In this document: positions 11,290 to 22,869 of the stretch, in pieces | Numbering within the stretch: position 1 is the first letter of the stretch | Layout of the letters: every line of letters starts with the position of its first letter | Assembly: GCA_030062745.1 (NCBI GenBank) | Contig: CP099839.1 | Coordinates: forward strand, 7,487,115 to 7,551,114 | From: Capitulum mitella | Lineage: Eukaryota > Arthropoda > Thecostraca > Pollicipedomorpha > Pollicipedidae | DNA: 64,000 bases | Direction: 5' to 3' | Program-made: the position numbers and the translations under genes | Notes under the pieces: generated by a model | Database searches by the model: none | What the model saw: the letters and a program-made list of their open reading frames with translations, nothing else | Told to the model about the DNA's origin: nothing

Positions 11290-11665
11290 GATGGAGGGCG
11301 ACTGCCGCCCGCGCCGGAGCATGGGTCGGGCCCAGCGCGGCACGCAGGTGGCGGCGGCGGCAGAGCAGGAGCCACTCGATCACCGGCTCGCCACCGCTCC
11401 AGCACCTGAGCCAGACCCGCGGCCGCGTCGCCCACACAGCGCGGCCGGGCGGCAGACGGACTCCGACCGGGCGGCGGCGTCCAGAGCGGAGGTCCACACC
11501 GGCCCACGGCGGTCCACGGGGATCACGCCCCTCCACGGCGGCCCACATCAGTCGCTGGTGATCCGTCCCGTCAGTACTCAGCAGGCGTCCACGGGGATCA
11601 CGCCTGCCCACGGCGGTCCACATTATCCACTGATGATCCGGTCCCGTCAGTACCCAGCCACCACA
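11290..11665. repeat. GC-rich island ending in a two-copy 75-bp tandem repeat
   Basis: A GC-rich block is followed by two direct copies of a 75-bp unit starting with GTCCACGGGGATCACGCC at 11512 and 11587. Because 75 is a multiple of three, plus-strand and minus-strand frames both stay open through the repeat; the plus frame repeats GITP.HGGPH and RP-rich text. No known domain was seen, so it is annotated as a repeat rather than a gene. Confidence 0.6.
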
Positions 11666-12379
11666 CCAGCCCCCAGTGAACATAGCAGTCGACAGCATTC
11701 CACGTCAGTCACCAATGGTCCCAGTACTTCTGATCACAGAGCGAATCGGTTCCATTCAGATTCAAACTCAGACGCGCAGTGATTCAGTTTTAATTCACGC
11801 CATAGTAATATTCATAGGAAATGAGATGCTCAGTTTATCATTCAGATTACTAATGAATTATGATTACCACGCGGGAATATTTGCAAAATGATTGCTAGGA
11901 CGAAACTTTGTAGGAATCAGTAACTTGTGGATTAACGCATCTGAGTGCTATAGGAGCTCGAATATCAAATTTGTACGCGTGCATTGCAATATTATCTGCG
12001 AATCCATTCACTTTCATCAATGAATGACCAACCAACCAATCAATCACGCAATGATTCTGTGGACAAGTACGCGTTTCAGTTCGGATTCTGATTCGCTGCG
12101 GTTTTCAATTGGCAGACTGAATCGATTCAGAATTTATTCGAATCAATTCAGAATCGATCACAAGCCTGATCCAGACTGGGTCTGGGCAGTGTGTGGGAGG
12201 AGGGGAGGGACAGGAGGAGGGGGTAACACTCTGCCAGACCGCGGCTGGGTGGCCCTGATGGGCTGCCACTGCAGTCCATCACCCCCCCCCCCCCAATGTG
12301 TGGCATGGGGAGGTATCCGCGTCAGACTGAGTCTTGATGGTGAGTTCAGCATCATCAGCAGGCCGCCGCCACCGAAAAT

Positions 12380-12725
12380 CAGCCAGTCTGTCTCTTTCGA
12401 CTGTATACGGCTGGGGAGCAGGTTGTCACGTCGAGGCTGGGCATTTCCAGCGACTCGCCGCCGCCCATAGTCACGGCTGTCCCGTCCCCCGCTCCCGCCC
12501 CCTGGCTGCGTGTGTGCGGGTGGGTGGCCGACGGAGTAAGCCACAGTCGGACGGCGGAGGAATGATCCCGGCGGGCCCGCGCCGTAAACGACCATCGTCG
12601 CCGCCGCCGCCGACGGCAGGAAATGGTCGCCCGTCGAACGACGGCCGGCGGACAGCAGAAATTGCGCGGCCGCGCCGCCGCCAATGGAGCGCGCAATAAA
12701 TGGCTCTGTCTGGACAGCATGTGCG
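12380..12725. other. GC-rich island with an embedded CGCAATAAATGGC core
   Basis: A CpG-rich block has no recognisable protein in any frame. It ends with an AT-rich core, CGCAATAAATGGC (about 12691-12703). The same 13 bases occur in another island at about 25418-25430. The core resembles binding sites of posterior Hox homeodomain proteins (ATAAA). A conserved regulatory role is speculative. Confidence 0.35.
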
Positions 12726-13236
12726 CAAAATGGAGACAAAGCGTCGTTAATACGGGTTCAGATTCGGCGCATTAGCATCATCAAGGTGTTGCTTTGGCGT
12801 GCGCTGGTGAGAATGTCTTCTTGACGACGCTAGCCCGAGCTCCAGATTCTTCAGGCAGCAGCCGAAAGAGCATGACGAGGAGCCTTCCACGAACTTCTCG
12901 GGAACGGAGAGGATCGAAGCGAAATCTCTTCATGAATACTGAGAGCGATTTGCTCCGGACAGCGTGGGCCGGGCGCGCGAGGCGTACTGAGAACTGAAAT
13001 TGGCATTTTGGCTGCGTCCTTGGGCTAGCGCTCTGGTTTGAACTTGGATGCAGCATTTCCGGCGCGCTCCGAATTAAATGAATATGCAAAGTTCGTTCAC
13101 TGAGACAACCACCGTCGAAACGCCCTGCAAGATAAGCGAGGAGAAGAACCTTATCAAGGAGGACACAAAGGCGAGTCAAGAAAAGAAAAGGTAGCATGGG
13201 GAATCGGGGCTGGAGGAAATGGAAGGAACAGGAAAT

Positions 13237-13264
13237 GGCCTGTAGGCCTGTAGGCCTGTAGGCC
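13237..13264. repeat. Short tandem repeat (GGCCTGTA)x3.5
   Basis: Three and a half perfect copies of the 8-base unit GGCCTGTA. Confidence 0.9.
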
Positions 13265-13609
13265 AAAATCAACGGGAACGATGCTGCAGATGCGCACCAT
13301 CGTGTGCGCATGATGCGTGCGTACATTATCAAATACACTGACGAGACTGCGCCAATATGTACAGCGTATCAGTGCGAATATGAACTTGCGTGTATATGTG
13401 CGTTTCTACGAGTAAATGTAGATGGGATAAGTTGCCGACACGTTGGGCGGGTTTGGCTGATCTGTAACTTTCCACGCAGTGTGCATCACGCTGCTTGTCA
13501 CTGGCTGCAACAAAAGAGAGAGGAGGGAGAGCGGGTATGAACGATGAAGAGATTATGGCCTGTCCACAAGCTCTTTTAAACGTGCCTTTTGATGGCGCGA
13601 ATAAATTTC

Positions 13610-13965
13610 ACTTCACTCGGGCGTCGCCTGGCCGTCAGGCCCATCGTTCCGTAATCTCGACGTCGTCCTGGCGTAGGTTCCGACAGCTGGGCCCAACTGC
13701 CGGCCGTGGCCGCCGGCTCCATTAAGCGCAGAGCGGCCGCCGGCAGCCCGCGGCCGGTGACCGGCGGCGCGGTCCGCGGCCGACCGTCGCCGGCGACGCT
13801 GACGCCGCCGCCTCGGAGCGGGCTGACCCCGCCAGCCGCCGCCGGACCGGCAGGCTGACAAATGGTGAGTCGGACCGTCCCGTACAGGCCTGATCCTTCC
13901 CTGGCCGGCGGCCGCGGCCGGCCAGATGGACTGGTCGAGCTCCGGCGCGGCGCGAGACGGCTGGG
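13610..13965. other. GC-rich island, no protein recognised
   Basis: CpG-rich, with long open frames on the minus strand (up to 173 codons between 13576 and 14097). Their composition is only R, A, G and P, with no domain. On the minus strand TTTGTCAG at about 13857-13864 could be a splice acceptor, but no matching donor was found. It also contains CCATTAAGCGC at about 13720-13730. Confidence 0.35.
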
Positions 13966-13969
13966 CTTC

Positions 13970-15205
13970 GGGTGCTGAGGTGCTGTTGCTTCAGAGGGAG
14001 CTTTGTGAACGCACCCAGATGCTTGGAAGATCAGGGCAGTCAGAAACTTTGTGGCCGGACGAGCACGGCGCTTGCGAACATTGCTAAATATCGGCACCTT
14101 GAAAAACCTGACTGGTATGTTCTATGTATGCAAGCAAATTAGTCTCCTGATTTTGTTCTCATTTGCCACCCATGACCAGATAACCAAGGGTGTTCTTTAC
14201 CATCGGGAACATTCAACCTGACGTTAACATCCTTCTACAAAATCAAGCATAAAAAACAAGTCGTTTATCCATTTCCTGCTCTTAAAGCTAATAACAAGAA
14301 CGCAACAAAAGTGAATCAGGATTATGCACTTGTAACAGCGCTATTGCCATTCGTGCAAAACGACAAATAAATTAGTTTCATCCAACAGGCCTGAACTACC
14401 CCGCACCACGATCCCATGCGGGGTTTGTGTAATATGGTAGACAACTTACTGGTGATAAGAGACGAAAGTAGTGTTTTTGAGCTTGATCGACGACTGACCC
14501 CCAAACAGGCACGATGACTTGGCAAGCCTACTGCTCGTTGTCAGAGGACCAGTCCAAAGTCAGTCTAGTTGCAGTTGGTGGCCATTTATATGAACCAATC
14601 AAACTAAGTTGATCGCGAGAGATAATCCCTGCGTTTTCAACAGATCAGACAACTCTGGAGCTTGGTTTCAATATCACATATCTGGAAATCGAAACTGATG
14701 TTGAAATACATGAGAAATCAACTGGTGTGCAATTTCCTACATTGCGTGACACATAAGCATTTGTTTCGGTTTAATATTTCGAGATACCTGTTGCCTACGA
14801 ACGATAGTTATTGCCTTTACCTTCGGACAACGAGGGACGGACAACATAAGTAAAACTGTGAAATCTATTGCTTAAAGGAAAGGCTCTGTTTCCCTTCTGC
14901 TCTTCATGAAGACGTTTATGGATTGTGCATTCAGTCTAGTACTGCACTGAAGAAGTACTGAAGAGGGCCAAAGACCGAAACGTCTGTTTACTCCCCGGCT
15001 CTTCTAAGAACCACAAGCCACACTAAACGGCATACAGGCCAGAAGCCACCAAGGAGATGATATAACCTAGCATTCTCAATTTAAAGTAATACTGCACATG
15101 GTACTTCTTTCTCATTTCGTTTACTTCTTCGGCGATTCGTATCTTAGTACCAGTGAACCTAACCGACCCCGAAGTCATCGTCTGTTGATTTTTTCCCGTA
15201 CCCAT
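13970..15205. other. No gene recognised; retroelement-like tail motif near 14975
   Basis: AT-rich sequence. At about 14950-14995 the phrase GAAGAGGGCCAAAGACCG followed by AAACGTCTG resembles the 3'-tail motif (..GAAACGTC..) seen in several invertebrate non-LTR and SINE elements. It is too short to classify. Confidence 0.3.
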
Positions 15206-15209
15206 AACG

Positions 15210-16345
15210 CATGAACGCATTCTCGTATCGATGGGTGGGGGCGTGTGTTCGGCCTCTCCTGAGATATCGAGCTACCCGTCCCATTTGATTTAGAAAATCA
15301 CAATGGATTTGCCATGAAATATACCGCATTTTTATGAAAATATGTTTTGCGAATCTTGTAAAAGGTGGATACAGAGAGCAAAAAGTCCAAAAGAAGTCAT
15401 TTTTTAAACTTTTTATAACTCCCATGCTGAAAGGCCTGTTTACATGCAATTGGCATCAATCGAACGCCAATCGATGTGACTTTTACCCTCCGCTGACACA
15501 TGTAGAGTTGTCACGAGATTCATATGCGTAAAGAGGGTTTGAAAAATAGGGGCAAATTTTTCTAATCGAATTGACATGGTAGTTTGATATCTTTTTTAGT
15601 TTGTATCGGTCATTTTCCATTGAAGAAATTCAAACTGCTTTCCAATGTTGCATAATGTTGGCGTACGCGGTACCAGGGACATGAAAACGTGGGTACTGTC
15701 GTGGTCGCATTTCCCTCAGGCCAGCTTATCGCTCTTTTCCACAAATGACCTCAGATGACCTCGAAGTCACGAAAAATAGTCTTGGGTTTACTTCATAGTG
15801 CTTTAAAACGATTTCATTCGCTTAAGTTGACAACATTCCTCAATGTTCTGTTTATGACCATCGTGATGTGGAGTACGCCTACGGACATTTTAAGCTATGT
15901 CTCTGTGACCTGACGTGACATTAGCGTGAAACTTACAACACAAGAACATTCTAAGTCATATGCGTCGTTTTTTTCTGAAAATTAGCGGAAAAGCTATGCA
16001 TAGGACAGAATTTCGGCCTTCGGACTTGAGCTGACCCTGTGGAATAAGATCGGGCTAACAAAGATATTTCGTTTGTTGTCCAGTTATTTATTGATTTATA
16101 TACTCATCAAGTTTTCCTTTTTTTCTTAAAAACCTTGTTTTTGGTAGTCATTTTTCTCCTATGTTAAACAGTGCTAAAACGCCTGCGGTGTCTTCCAAAC
16201 ATCCTGCCTGGCTTCAACCCGCGACAAAGAAGCGAAAATTTCAGTAATACCTGGAAAAAATAAGCAGTTAGAATTCACCAAGTTTCATAAAGCTGCTCTA
16301 AAAATCCTGGCAAAGACGAGCGAAAAATCGGAGAGGACTTCTAAA
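15210..16345 (+). mobile_element. Diverged relic of the TTAA-flanked 1.2-kb element family
   Basis: It is collinear with the copy at 41835-43031. Shared landmarks in order are CTGAGATATCGAG..CCGT, GGTGGATACAGAGAGCAAAAAG, TTTATAACTCC, GGTACCAGGGACATGAAAA, TGACCTC..GACCTCGAAGTCAC, and GCTGCTC..AAATCCTGGCAA near 16290-16310. Neither TTAA terminus is preserved, so the boundaries are approximate. No open frame of note is present. Confidence 0.6.
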
Positions 16346-17298
16346 GCCCTTTTCCCAAACGGGAAAGGGCTTTTGAAAACGACTGAAGTCAAAGACCAGA
16401 ATACAACGAGGCTCCAGAAGTAAATCCCACCCCATACTTTGAAAGTGTAATGGCGCTTCCACGAAGACTGTATGGACCACATACGGCAAAAATCGCAGAT
16501 CATATAAGTTCGTGACACACTCCCTTCCCCCCCCCTCAGCACACACGCAAGATCTCGAGAACTACCAGTCCCATAGAAAAAGTAGAAAGGGCATTGGAAA
16601 GGCCTTTGCAAATAAGTTTTTTTACCACATATTAGTGTTTCTGAAGCGCATGTGATTGCCGATAAACATTCCGTGACTGCAAACCAAATGACTGCACTCG
16701 AATACGGGTTTAAAAATTCGATATGAAACGCTACCTGAACCGAGGTGACGGATCAAGGGGTACGGTTACGTGTGCAAATGATGTGAGATCCAGCAGGGTG
16801 TATATCCAAGGTTCAGAACCGCTGAACCAGTCCCACATTCTCAACAGCTAACATAAAAAGACCGCAGGTCCAGCTGACTTGACCTGGACGGACCTGAAAA
16901 TTTCCGGACGATTCAAAGAAGCAGAATTGTCCCGATTGCCGTGTGTTGTTAATGTGCCAAGTGTCATGTCAATCGGTACATTTGACAAAATTTCCCGCCA
17001 CTTTTATTTTTTGGAGCGTGGTCTTACTTGACCTGTCTCAAGTCAATTACCTGAGGTGACCCTGGGTTTAAAAATTGGTACATGGTGTAAACGTGACGTA
17101 TGAAAAGATGCCCCAGTTTCGTATCTCTGCGTCTTTTCGTTTTTTGGATATCCTCAGAAAACCAGAGGGTTTTGTATGAACCTTCTCCTTCGAGGCGAAG
17201 GCTAAGACGACAAAACATATTTGGCTTTTCGTGCGCCTGAAGGAATACCTCAGAACCTGCACAAGCGGAAGAGAAAAAGGAATATAGTATCTGAGCGG

Positions 17299-18531
17299 TA
17301 TATCCCGCGCACGACCGTCGGTCCGTCCCGAACATCGGCGACTGGGGGGGGGGGCAGTTGACTGCCCCCCCTCTAACTCACGAACGGTTGGTCGCACGAT
17401 AAAAATAAGCATACCGTTGGAAAGCCTGTGACGAGAAGAGCTCGAAACTGGTCTCATTTTTAGTTTTAGATAATACGTAAGCCAATTTACGCCCTATACA
17501 TGTTTTCTCATAGCCGACTGCATGAGACCGAGAAATGGCCTGAATCTCAAGGGCTGTGACTAATAACGCATAGGTAAAGGCACCAGCGCACAAGTAAATG
17601 TCCGCGGATGCCGATACACGTCTAATGTCCTCCGATTTGTTCAATATATACGCCGAAACTTTGAGTTAAAGACACCGTAATTCTCCCGGTCGGCCGTCAG
17701 TGTGCGCCGCTGCCGTATGCGGTACCAAATTGACGGGAACTAATTTTGGCGTTCCTTTATTTTCGCGAAAAAGGACAATCTGTGTCAATTTTATTGATCT
17801 TTGTGGTTCTTGTCATAGTTTCTCATGCTTAAATTTTGGAAAAATTGATTAGTTGCCAATCTACAAAGTTGGCGGAGCTTTATTCGCGAGAGCCTATTTA
17901 TTTCCAAAATATGCTACTTTTTCAAACTTTTTGAGGTTCTTGGTATTAATTACGTCTGTGCAAGTTAGTTCTGCCATTTTCTACCCATTCTGAGTAGTTC
18001 ATCGTCGATTTTGACGGTGGTACATTTTGGCCCACAACAGTTATTCGTGACCTGACCTCAGGTCAATGGCTGGAGGTCACTGATACTTTGCCCAATGACG
18101 GTAAGGAGATGTCTGCTTCACTCCACACTAAAAATGTTATGGAATATTCCGCCAATTTGCGAAAAAACGGCGATATGTCTTAAAAATGGGCTTGACCTTA
18201 GGTCAATGACCCGGAAAATTCCGAAAAATCTGAGATAGCAGATTTGTTGCATCTATCACGATCACTAATCCCTGAAAGTATTATTGAGATATCTTGTTTT
18301 GCGAAGAAGTGAGAGGGCGCTAAACTTTTTTCGACATAGGTCTGTTTGACCTGACCTAGGTGAGGCACCTGACCTGACCTGAGGTCAAAATTTTGACACG
18401 AGACGTAAAATTGATGGAGCAAAAGGTACACAAAGTTTCGTGGCTTTGTGTTTGTTGGTTCTCTCGCAATGCCAGAAAAACTTCAGGGGGAAGCAGTCAA
18501 CTGCCCCCCCCCCAGTCGGGGACGGGATATC
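17299..18531. mobile_element. Non-autonomous DNA element with G-tract / CAGTTGACTG inverted repeats
   Basis: The left end reads CGACTGGGG (11 G in all) followed by GCAGTTGACTGC at 17339. The right end at 18518 is its inverted counterpart (GCAGTCAACTGC, then 10 C, then AGTCG). The homology extends outward to TATCCCG at 17302 and CGGGATA at about 18523-18529, with extra sequence on the left. CAGTTGACTG is itself a palindrome. The interior carries several TGACCT/AGGTCA half-sites and no convincing open frame. Its layout (C-tract next to a CGAGAACT-like block) is reminiscent of the TTAA element family, but the ends differ. No clear target duplication was seen. Confidence 0.65.
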
Positions 18532-18539
18532 ATGGGAGC

Positions 18540-19140
18540 GGTGTAGGTACATATGACATATGAGATATGGTCTGATGTTATTTCCATATCCTTTGATGTA
18601 GATGACCTGTCTTACATGTGACGAGGTTGTCGTATGCCACTGCTTTTGGACACGAAGGGAATATGGTTCCTTAACGAATCATGTTGGCAGCTACCGAAAT
18701 AAGTCGTTGCACCGTTGGATTTCGTCGTAGCAGATTTGCTGTGAGAGAACATCGGCTCCAGTCCCACAGAGGACACAGTTTGGTTCCTAGACACAGACAC
18801 AAAGGACCATGTTTGGAAGGATAAGCTAGCTTTGTCAGCTAAGCTTTGTCAGCGTTACACTGAAATAAGGCTGACAAAACTACAAGTGAGTATGGAATCA
18901 AAAAGGCATCATTCTCCAGATATGAATGATGATACAGAAGAACCTCTGCTTATCACGACCCGAGCTTCCAGGCACGAGGCAAACCAACAGACACAACACT
19001 CTATTGCACGGCGACGCTTTGTCGCGACATTCGCCCTCTCTCACCTGACTGACCTTCCGCGGAGGCAGCGCTGAGCGCCCCAATCAATGTCACCACCAGC
19101 TGCCAGAACATCGCGCCCCGCCGGCGGCGGATCATCCCTG
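18540..19140. other. No gene recognised
   Basis: Short unremarkable open frames on both strands. A small direct repeat (AGCTAGCTTTGTCAGCTAAGC) occurs around 18825-18845. It leads into the DR1-rich minisatellite. Confidence 0.3.
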
Positions 19141-19144
19141 CCGG

Positions 19145-19395
19145 CAGGCGACAGGTCAGAGGTCATCATGGCAGCAGACGTGTCCGGGTCGCATCACAGC
19201 GTGCAGGTCAAAAGCCGCATGAGGCTTGGTCACTGAAGACAGGTCAGAGGTCACGTCGCAGATGGCAGGGCACAGGTCACACCGCAGCCGACGGGTCAGA
19301 AGTCACGTCACTGAGGACAGGTCAAAGGTCATGTCACAGGGGACACGTTAGCGGTCACGCCGCAGAAGACAGGTCAGAGGTCACGTTACAACGGA
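19145..19395 (+). repeat. Minisatellite carrying four DR1-type nuclear-receptor motifs
   Basis: A degenerate tandem array of about 40-45-bp units has the core GACAGGTCAGAGGTCACGTC. Two AGGTCA half-sites separated by one base (DR1) occur at 19153-19165, 19241-19253, 19319-19331 (AGGTCAAAGGTCA, the canonical HNF4/RXR-type site) and 19371-19383. A weaker GGGTCAGAAGTCA occurs at 19293-19305. Single half-sites lie between them. The half-sites are seen in the sequence; receptor binding is known for such motifs in general and is inferred here. Confidence 0.75.
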
Positions 19396-20088
19396 GAGGC
19401 GAGAGAGATGACGTCAGATTTGGCGGGCGAGACCGGGTGGCAGAGTCGGTATCTTTCCGCCAGGCAGCAAGGGAGCGGGGAGCGGGGATGTCGGTCGAAA
19501 AGCTCATGAATGCTTCACCGAACAATCTCGCCGGCGTGACAAGCAGCTGGGAAATGACCGCGGAAATGGGGCCGTTTGCAGAATTTCGTTGACGATGGTG
19601 GGCTTTCTGGGGACCGTGGCGGCTGACAGGATGATCTTGTCGAGACGTCCGCGTTCCTTCCTTCCCCGTTCCTTTGTGTGCCTGTCTTTTGGTTGGCGTA
19701 CGTTTCAGAGCTCAGCAAAACACGCAACAAACGGAGGGCCACGAGCACCAGAAAGACATTTCAGCCCGCAATGGCCCGTGGTCTGCCTGAAGACGAAACA
19801 TAAATGTTTCGCAAAAAGACAACAAGGTAGAGAGATGAGTCATAAAAACACGGGGTCACGTGTAATGAAATGGACAGAAGGTTCTAGGGTTTCAGTGCAG
19901 GCCCAGCCTTGCAAGTTCAGTCGAGCGCGAGAACAAAAGTTTCGTTCAATGAGAAAGTTTTTTGTGCTATACAGCATACCTCCAAGTTGTGATCAATATG
20001 TGGCAACTTCAAGCCTTATGGAATGCGTATATCCATGTATGTGGAATGCGACCGATGATGTCGCATGACGCTTCAGTACTGAAATTGT

Positions 20089-20170
20089 GAATCCTGAACA
20101 GCAAGGTCCTCAATCATGAATCCTGAATAGCAAGGTCCTAAATCATGAATCCTGAACAGCAAGGTCCTAT
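20089..20170 (+). repeat. Three copies of a 29-bp tandem repeat
   Basis: Units start with GAATCCTGAACAGCAAGG at 20089, 20118 and 20147, with one or two substitutions per copy. Confidence 0.9.
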
Positions 20171-20174
20171 TTAA

Positions 20175-21955
20175 ACTGAACTCATCGAAGACAATTTTTT
20201 TCTTGTTCATAATTAGACGTACCGTGAAGAAAAACATAAGGTACTTTCAAACAACTCCGAACATTTCCCAGTCGCTATTCACGCGTATTTCCGTAAAGTT
20301 CCCTTTGTTAGTCGTTGCAGGATCCACTTCGCCTTTTTTGTCAAGTGACGAAACCGTGCCGATGGGTTTTCAGGAGGTGTACTGTTTTTTTCCTGCGTAG
20401 AAAAACAGCCCAGTTTTTCTCCCCGACCGAGTAGCCTGATTGGAAAACGGTGTACGGTTCACTGCTGATCAGGAGTGATGGCTATTTTTGTAAACTGCAC
20501 TCCAAGGACCCTTAGAGAAACCCGTGGTTTGGAGTGGTATATTCCGTTTGCTTTTTTGAACGGCAAATGGTAGAGGACAAAGCCAAAAATACTTGGCTAT
20601 GGCCTATTGTACGCCGTCACATATCCTTCATATCTCCCATATATGCCTAATCGCTTTACGGTTTTGTTGCAGCTTGAAAACCAATTTAGAAGATGCAGGC
20701 CTTGGTGGAAGTAAATTAGGCCATGCTACCACGTGATTAACCAGTTGCACCGCAATATGAATGGTGCTTTTTAACAAAAGCTGTACGAAAACTTGGCTGA
20801 CGGCAACACCAATCAAGCTGCCGAATGATGCCGAATTCTGCGTTTACGATGCCGTGTTGCATTTATTTTTCGTTTTGTGCAAAAGACATTGCTATTCGCG
20901 ATGGCTTGCCGTGAAGAGCATCTGGAACGTTGTCTTGCGTCATTCTGTTGGGTCCGTACTGTGTGCTCAGTGACGAGTGATAAACTGTCTTCTTTAGTCA
21001 AAACTGTCTTCTTCAGCACTTGTAAACCTGATCTGCTGTTTATATGAGCTTTAAAAGTTTCCGTGTTCCAGGACAGCTTGACCAGTGCCCTGAACCTCCG
21101 TCGCTCAGATTTTGGTATATTTCAACTCTCAGGTCAACGATCTTGGAGCTAAAGACGCTGAAATCGTGAAGCTTTCGGTCCCTGTGGGTGCCTTTGACAG
21201 TCAGCTTAACTGAAAACAACACAGCAACGGTGAACCAAAATACACTATGATATCCAAAAATGCTTCATAATTCCAACTAGGGCGCCATTTCCGGACTTTG
21301 ACAGCATTTATACAGTTGGGCTTGTGACCTAATGCCATGCGATCTAGCTTTGCATACCCAAAACATTAACTTTCTGTACGACGCCCATAAAAGCCAAGTC
21401 AATTTTCGTGATGTTCAAGCAATAAAGAACGTGAGGATTTCCTTCATCCGTTTCATTTTAATTTTTCCATGAATGCTAATACAAAATGTTATGTCGACAA
21501 TGGCAAGTCACTGGAGCACGTTTCCGTAAAATATTTGTAGATGGATTTTTTCGATGTGGTTTTGCGTACGAAAATCTGGATTTTTTGGACATTCGAAATA
21601 AAGCTCTCAGCTGCCGTCGATTTAAACCAAATTAAGAGCAAATTTTTCACTTTTTGCGTACTGACAAAGAAAACCATGAGCACTAGGACCCATGATGGTC
21701 TCTCGAATAGTTCTTTAACATTATTATGTTTAACATAATGATCTTTAACATAACATTTGTTCTCATTTTATCATCTGATTATTTCTTCTCAGTTGAGCAT
21801 TGGCCAAAGTCGAAGACATTCGCCAAGTTACAAATTCTTTCTAAAGATGGCGCCAGCGCCGCGAAAGGAGTTTTCGCAAAATACGGATATTTACGCGGCT
21901 TATTTTCTCATATCGTAGTTCATTTTTCTTCATCTGAAGATATTGCTCTCGAGAA
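20175..21955. other. No gene recognised
   Basis: AT-rich sequence with short frames only. An AT-rich near-palindrome built from TTTAACAT/ATGTTAAA-like pieces lies around 21715-21755. Confidence 0.3.
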
Positions 21956-21959
21956 CTCA

Positions 21960-22866
21960 CTGGAGCTGTTTTCCATGGGCATTATGGAACTATCCCGTTT
22001 CCCTCGTACACGTTTTGTTCCAGCATACTCCAACGAAATCGATCAGTCTGATGCTGGACACGTCCGGAGGATTGTCATCCTGCTTAACATAGAGGATTCC
22101 TAAAACATCCCAATGTGACGTCAGATCATGATGACAGTGTTAGGTGGCAAGGTCAGGCCAGAAAAATATGTGCTCAGGGTCCTGTTGGTCTCGAGAGGGA
22201 TACAGGCTCCGTGTGATGCACTCTCAATTGTCAGGAATGTTTGGCGATCTCTGCATTGGTTCCCCATTATTAGGGGTGTGGTGATAGTACGAAGTGAAGT
22301 GGTTATGCGCAATGGAAACTTTGACCTCCCAGCGTACCTGACCTCATATGTACATTCAAACTTGTCCTTGGTGCCAAACCCTCGGTTCATGGAGAACTCA
22401 GCCAGAAATGCCACAGCATGGGTGGTTATCCATTACGACGCCAAACTTATACCGTGGGTTGAACGGCACGCGAGAAAGCGTCCAGTCCCTTCGCTACATC
22501 CTATACTTTTGCTCTCGTGCTTGAAAGACTGCCTTCTCTCATTTGTAGTAACCAAGATAACATTCGTTTTCGATGTACTTTTGAATGCAACTCTTAGACG
22601 CACTGCATTTTGATGCCAGAACCCTTCCCGAGAATCCGACCATATTGTTGCGTGTCCGCTTGATCCTCTGAACAAAGTCTGACGTCGTTTTTATCGGCTT
22701 TCTTCCAATTACTGTCGTTCTTTCGAGAGACTATTCATTGTCGATTTTCTTCACAATCCTGTATATGGTGGATTTTGATGATCCCTCTGGTAGAAAACGA
22801 CTGAGAGTACGGGCCTTGCCTTCTTCTTTGCGTATTTCGTAAAACTGTGCAATCATTTTCAACTCC
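21960..22866 (-). pseudogene. Second Tc1/mariner-type transposase, broken
   Basis: Reading the minus strand from 22866, an N-terminal helix-turn-helix-like segment is clear (ELKMIAQFYEIRKEEGK, then STIYRIVKKIDNE). Further on come FGVVMDNH at about 22430 (near the first catalytic aspartate), FWPDLA at about 22150 (second catalytic aspartate block) and DDNPP at about 22070, which in this family precedes the third acidic residue. Stops and frame changes separate the blocks. A CATTATTAGGGGT stretch at about 22264-22276 is not part of the frame. The block order is the same as in the 158-890 relic, so both belong to the same broad IS630-Tc1-mariner group. No terminal inverted repeats were identified. 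Confidence 0.7.
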
Positions 22867-22869
22867 TAA

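Noticed and set aside
12781..13338. 185-codon minus-strand frame with hydrophobic segments
   Set aside because: It runs through the (GGCCTGTA)n repeat, shows no conserved pattern and has no supporting context.
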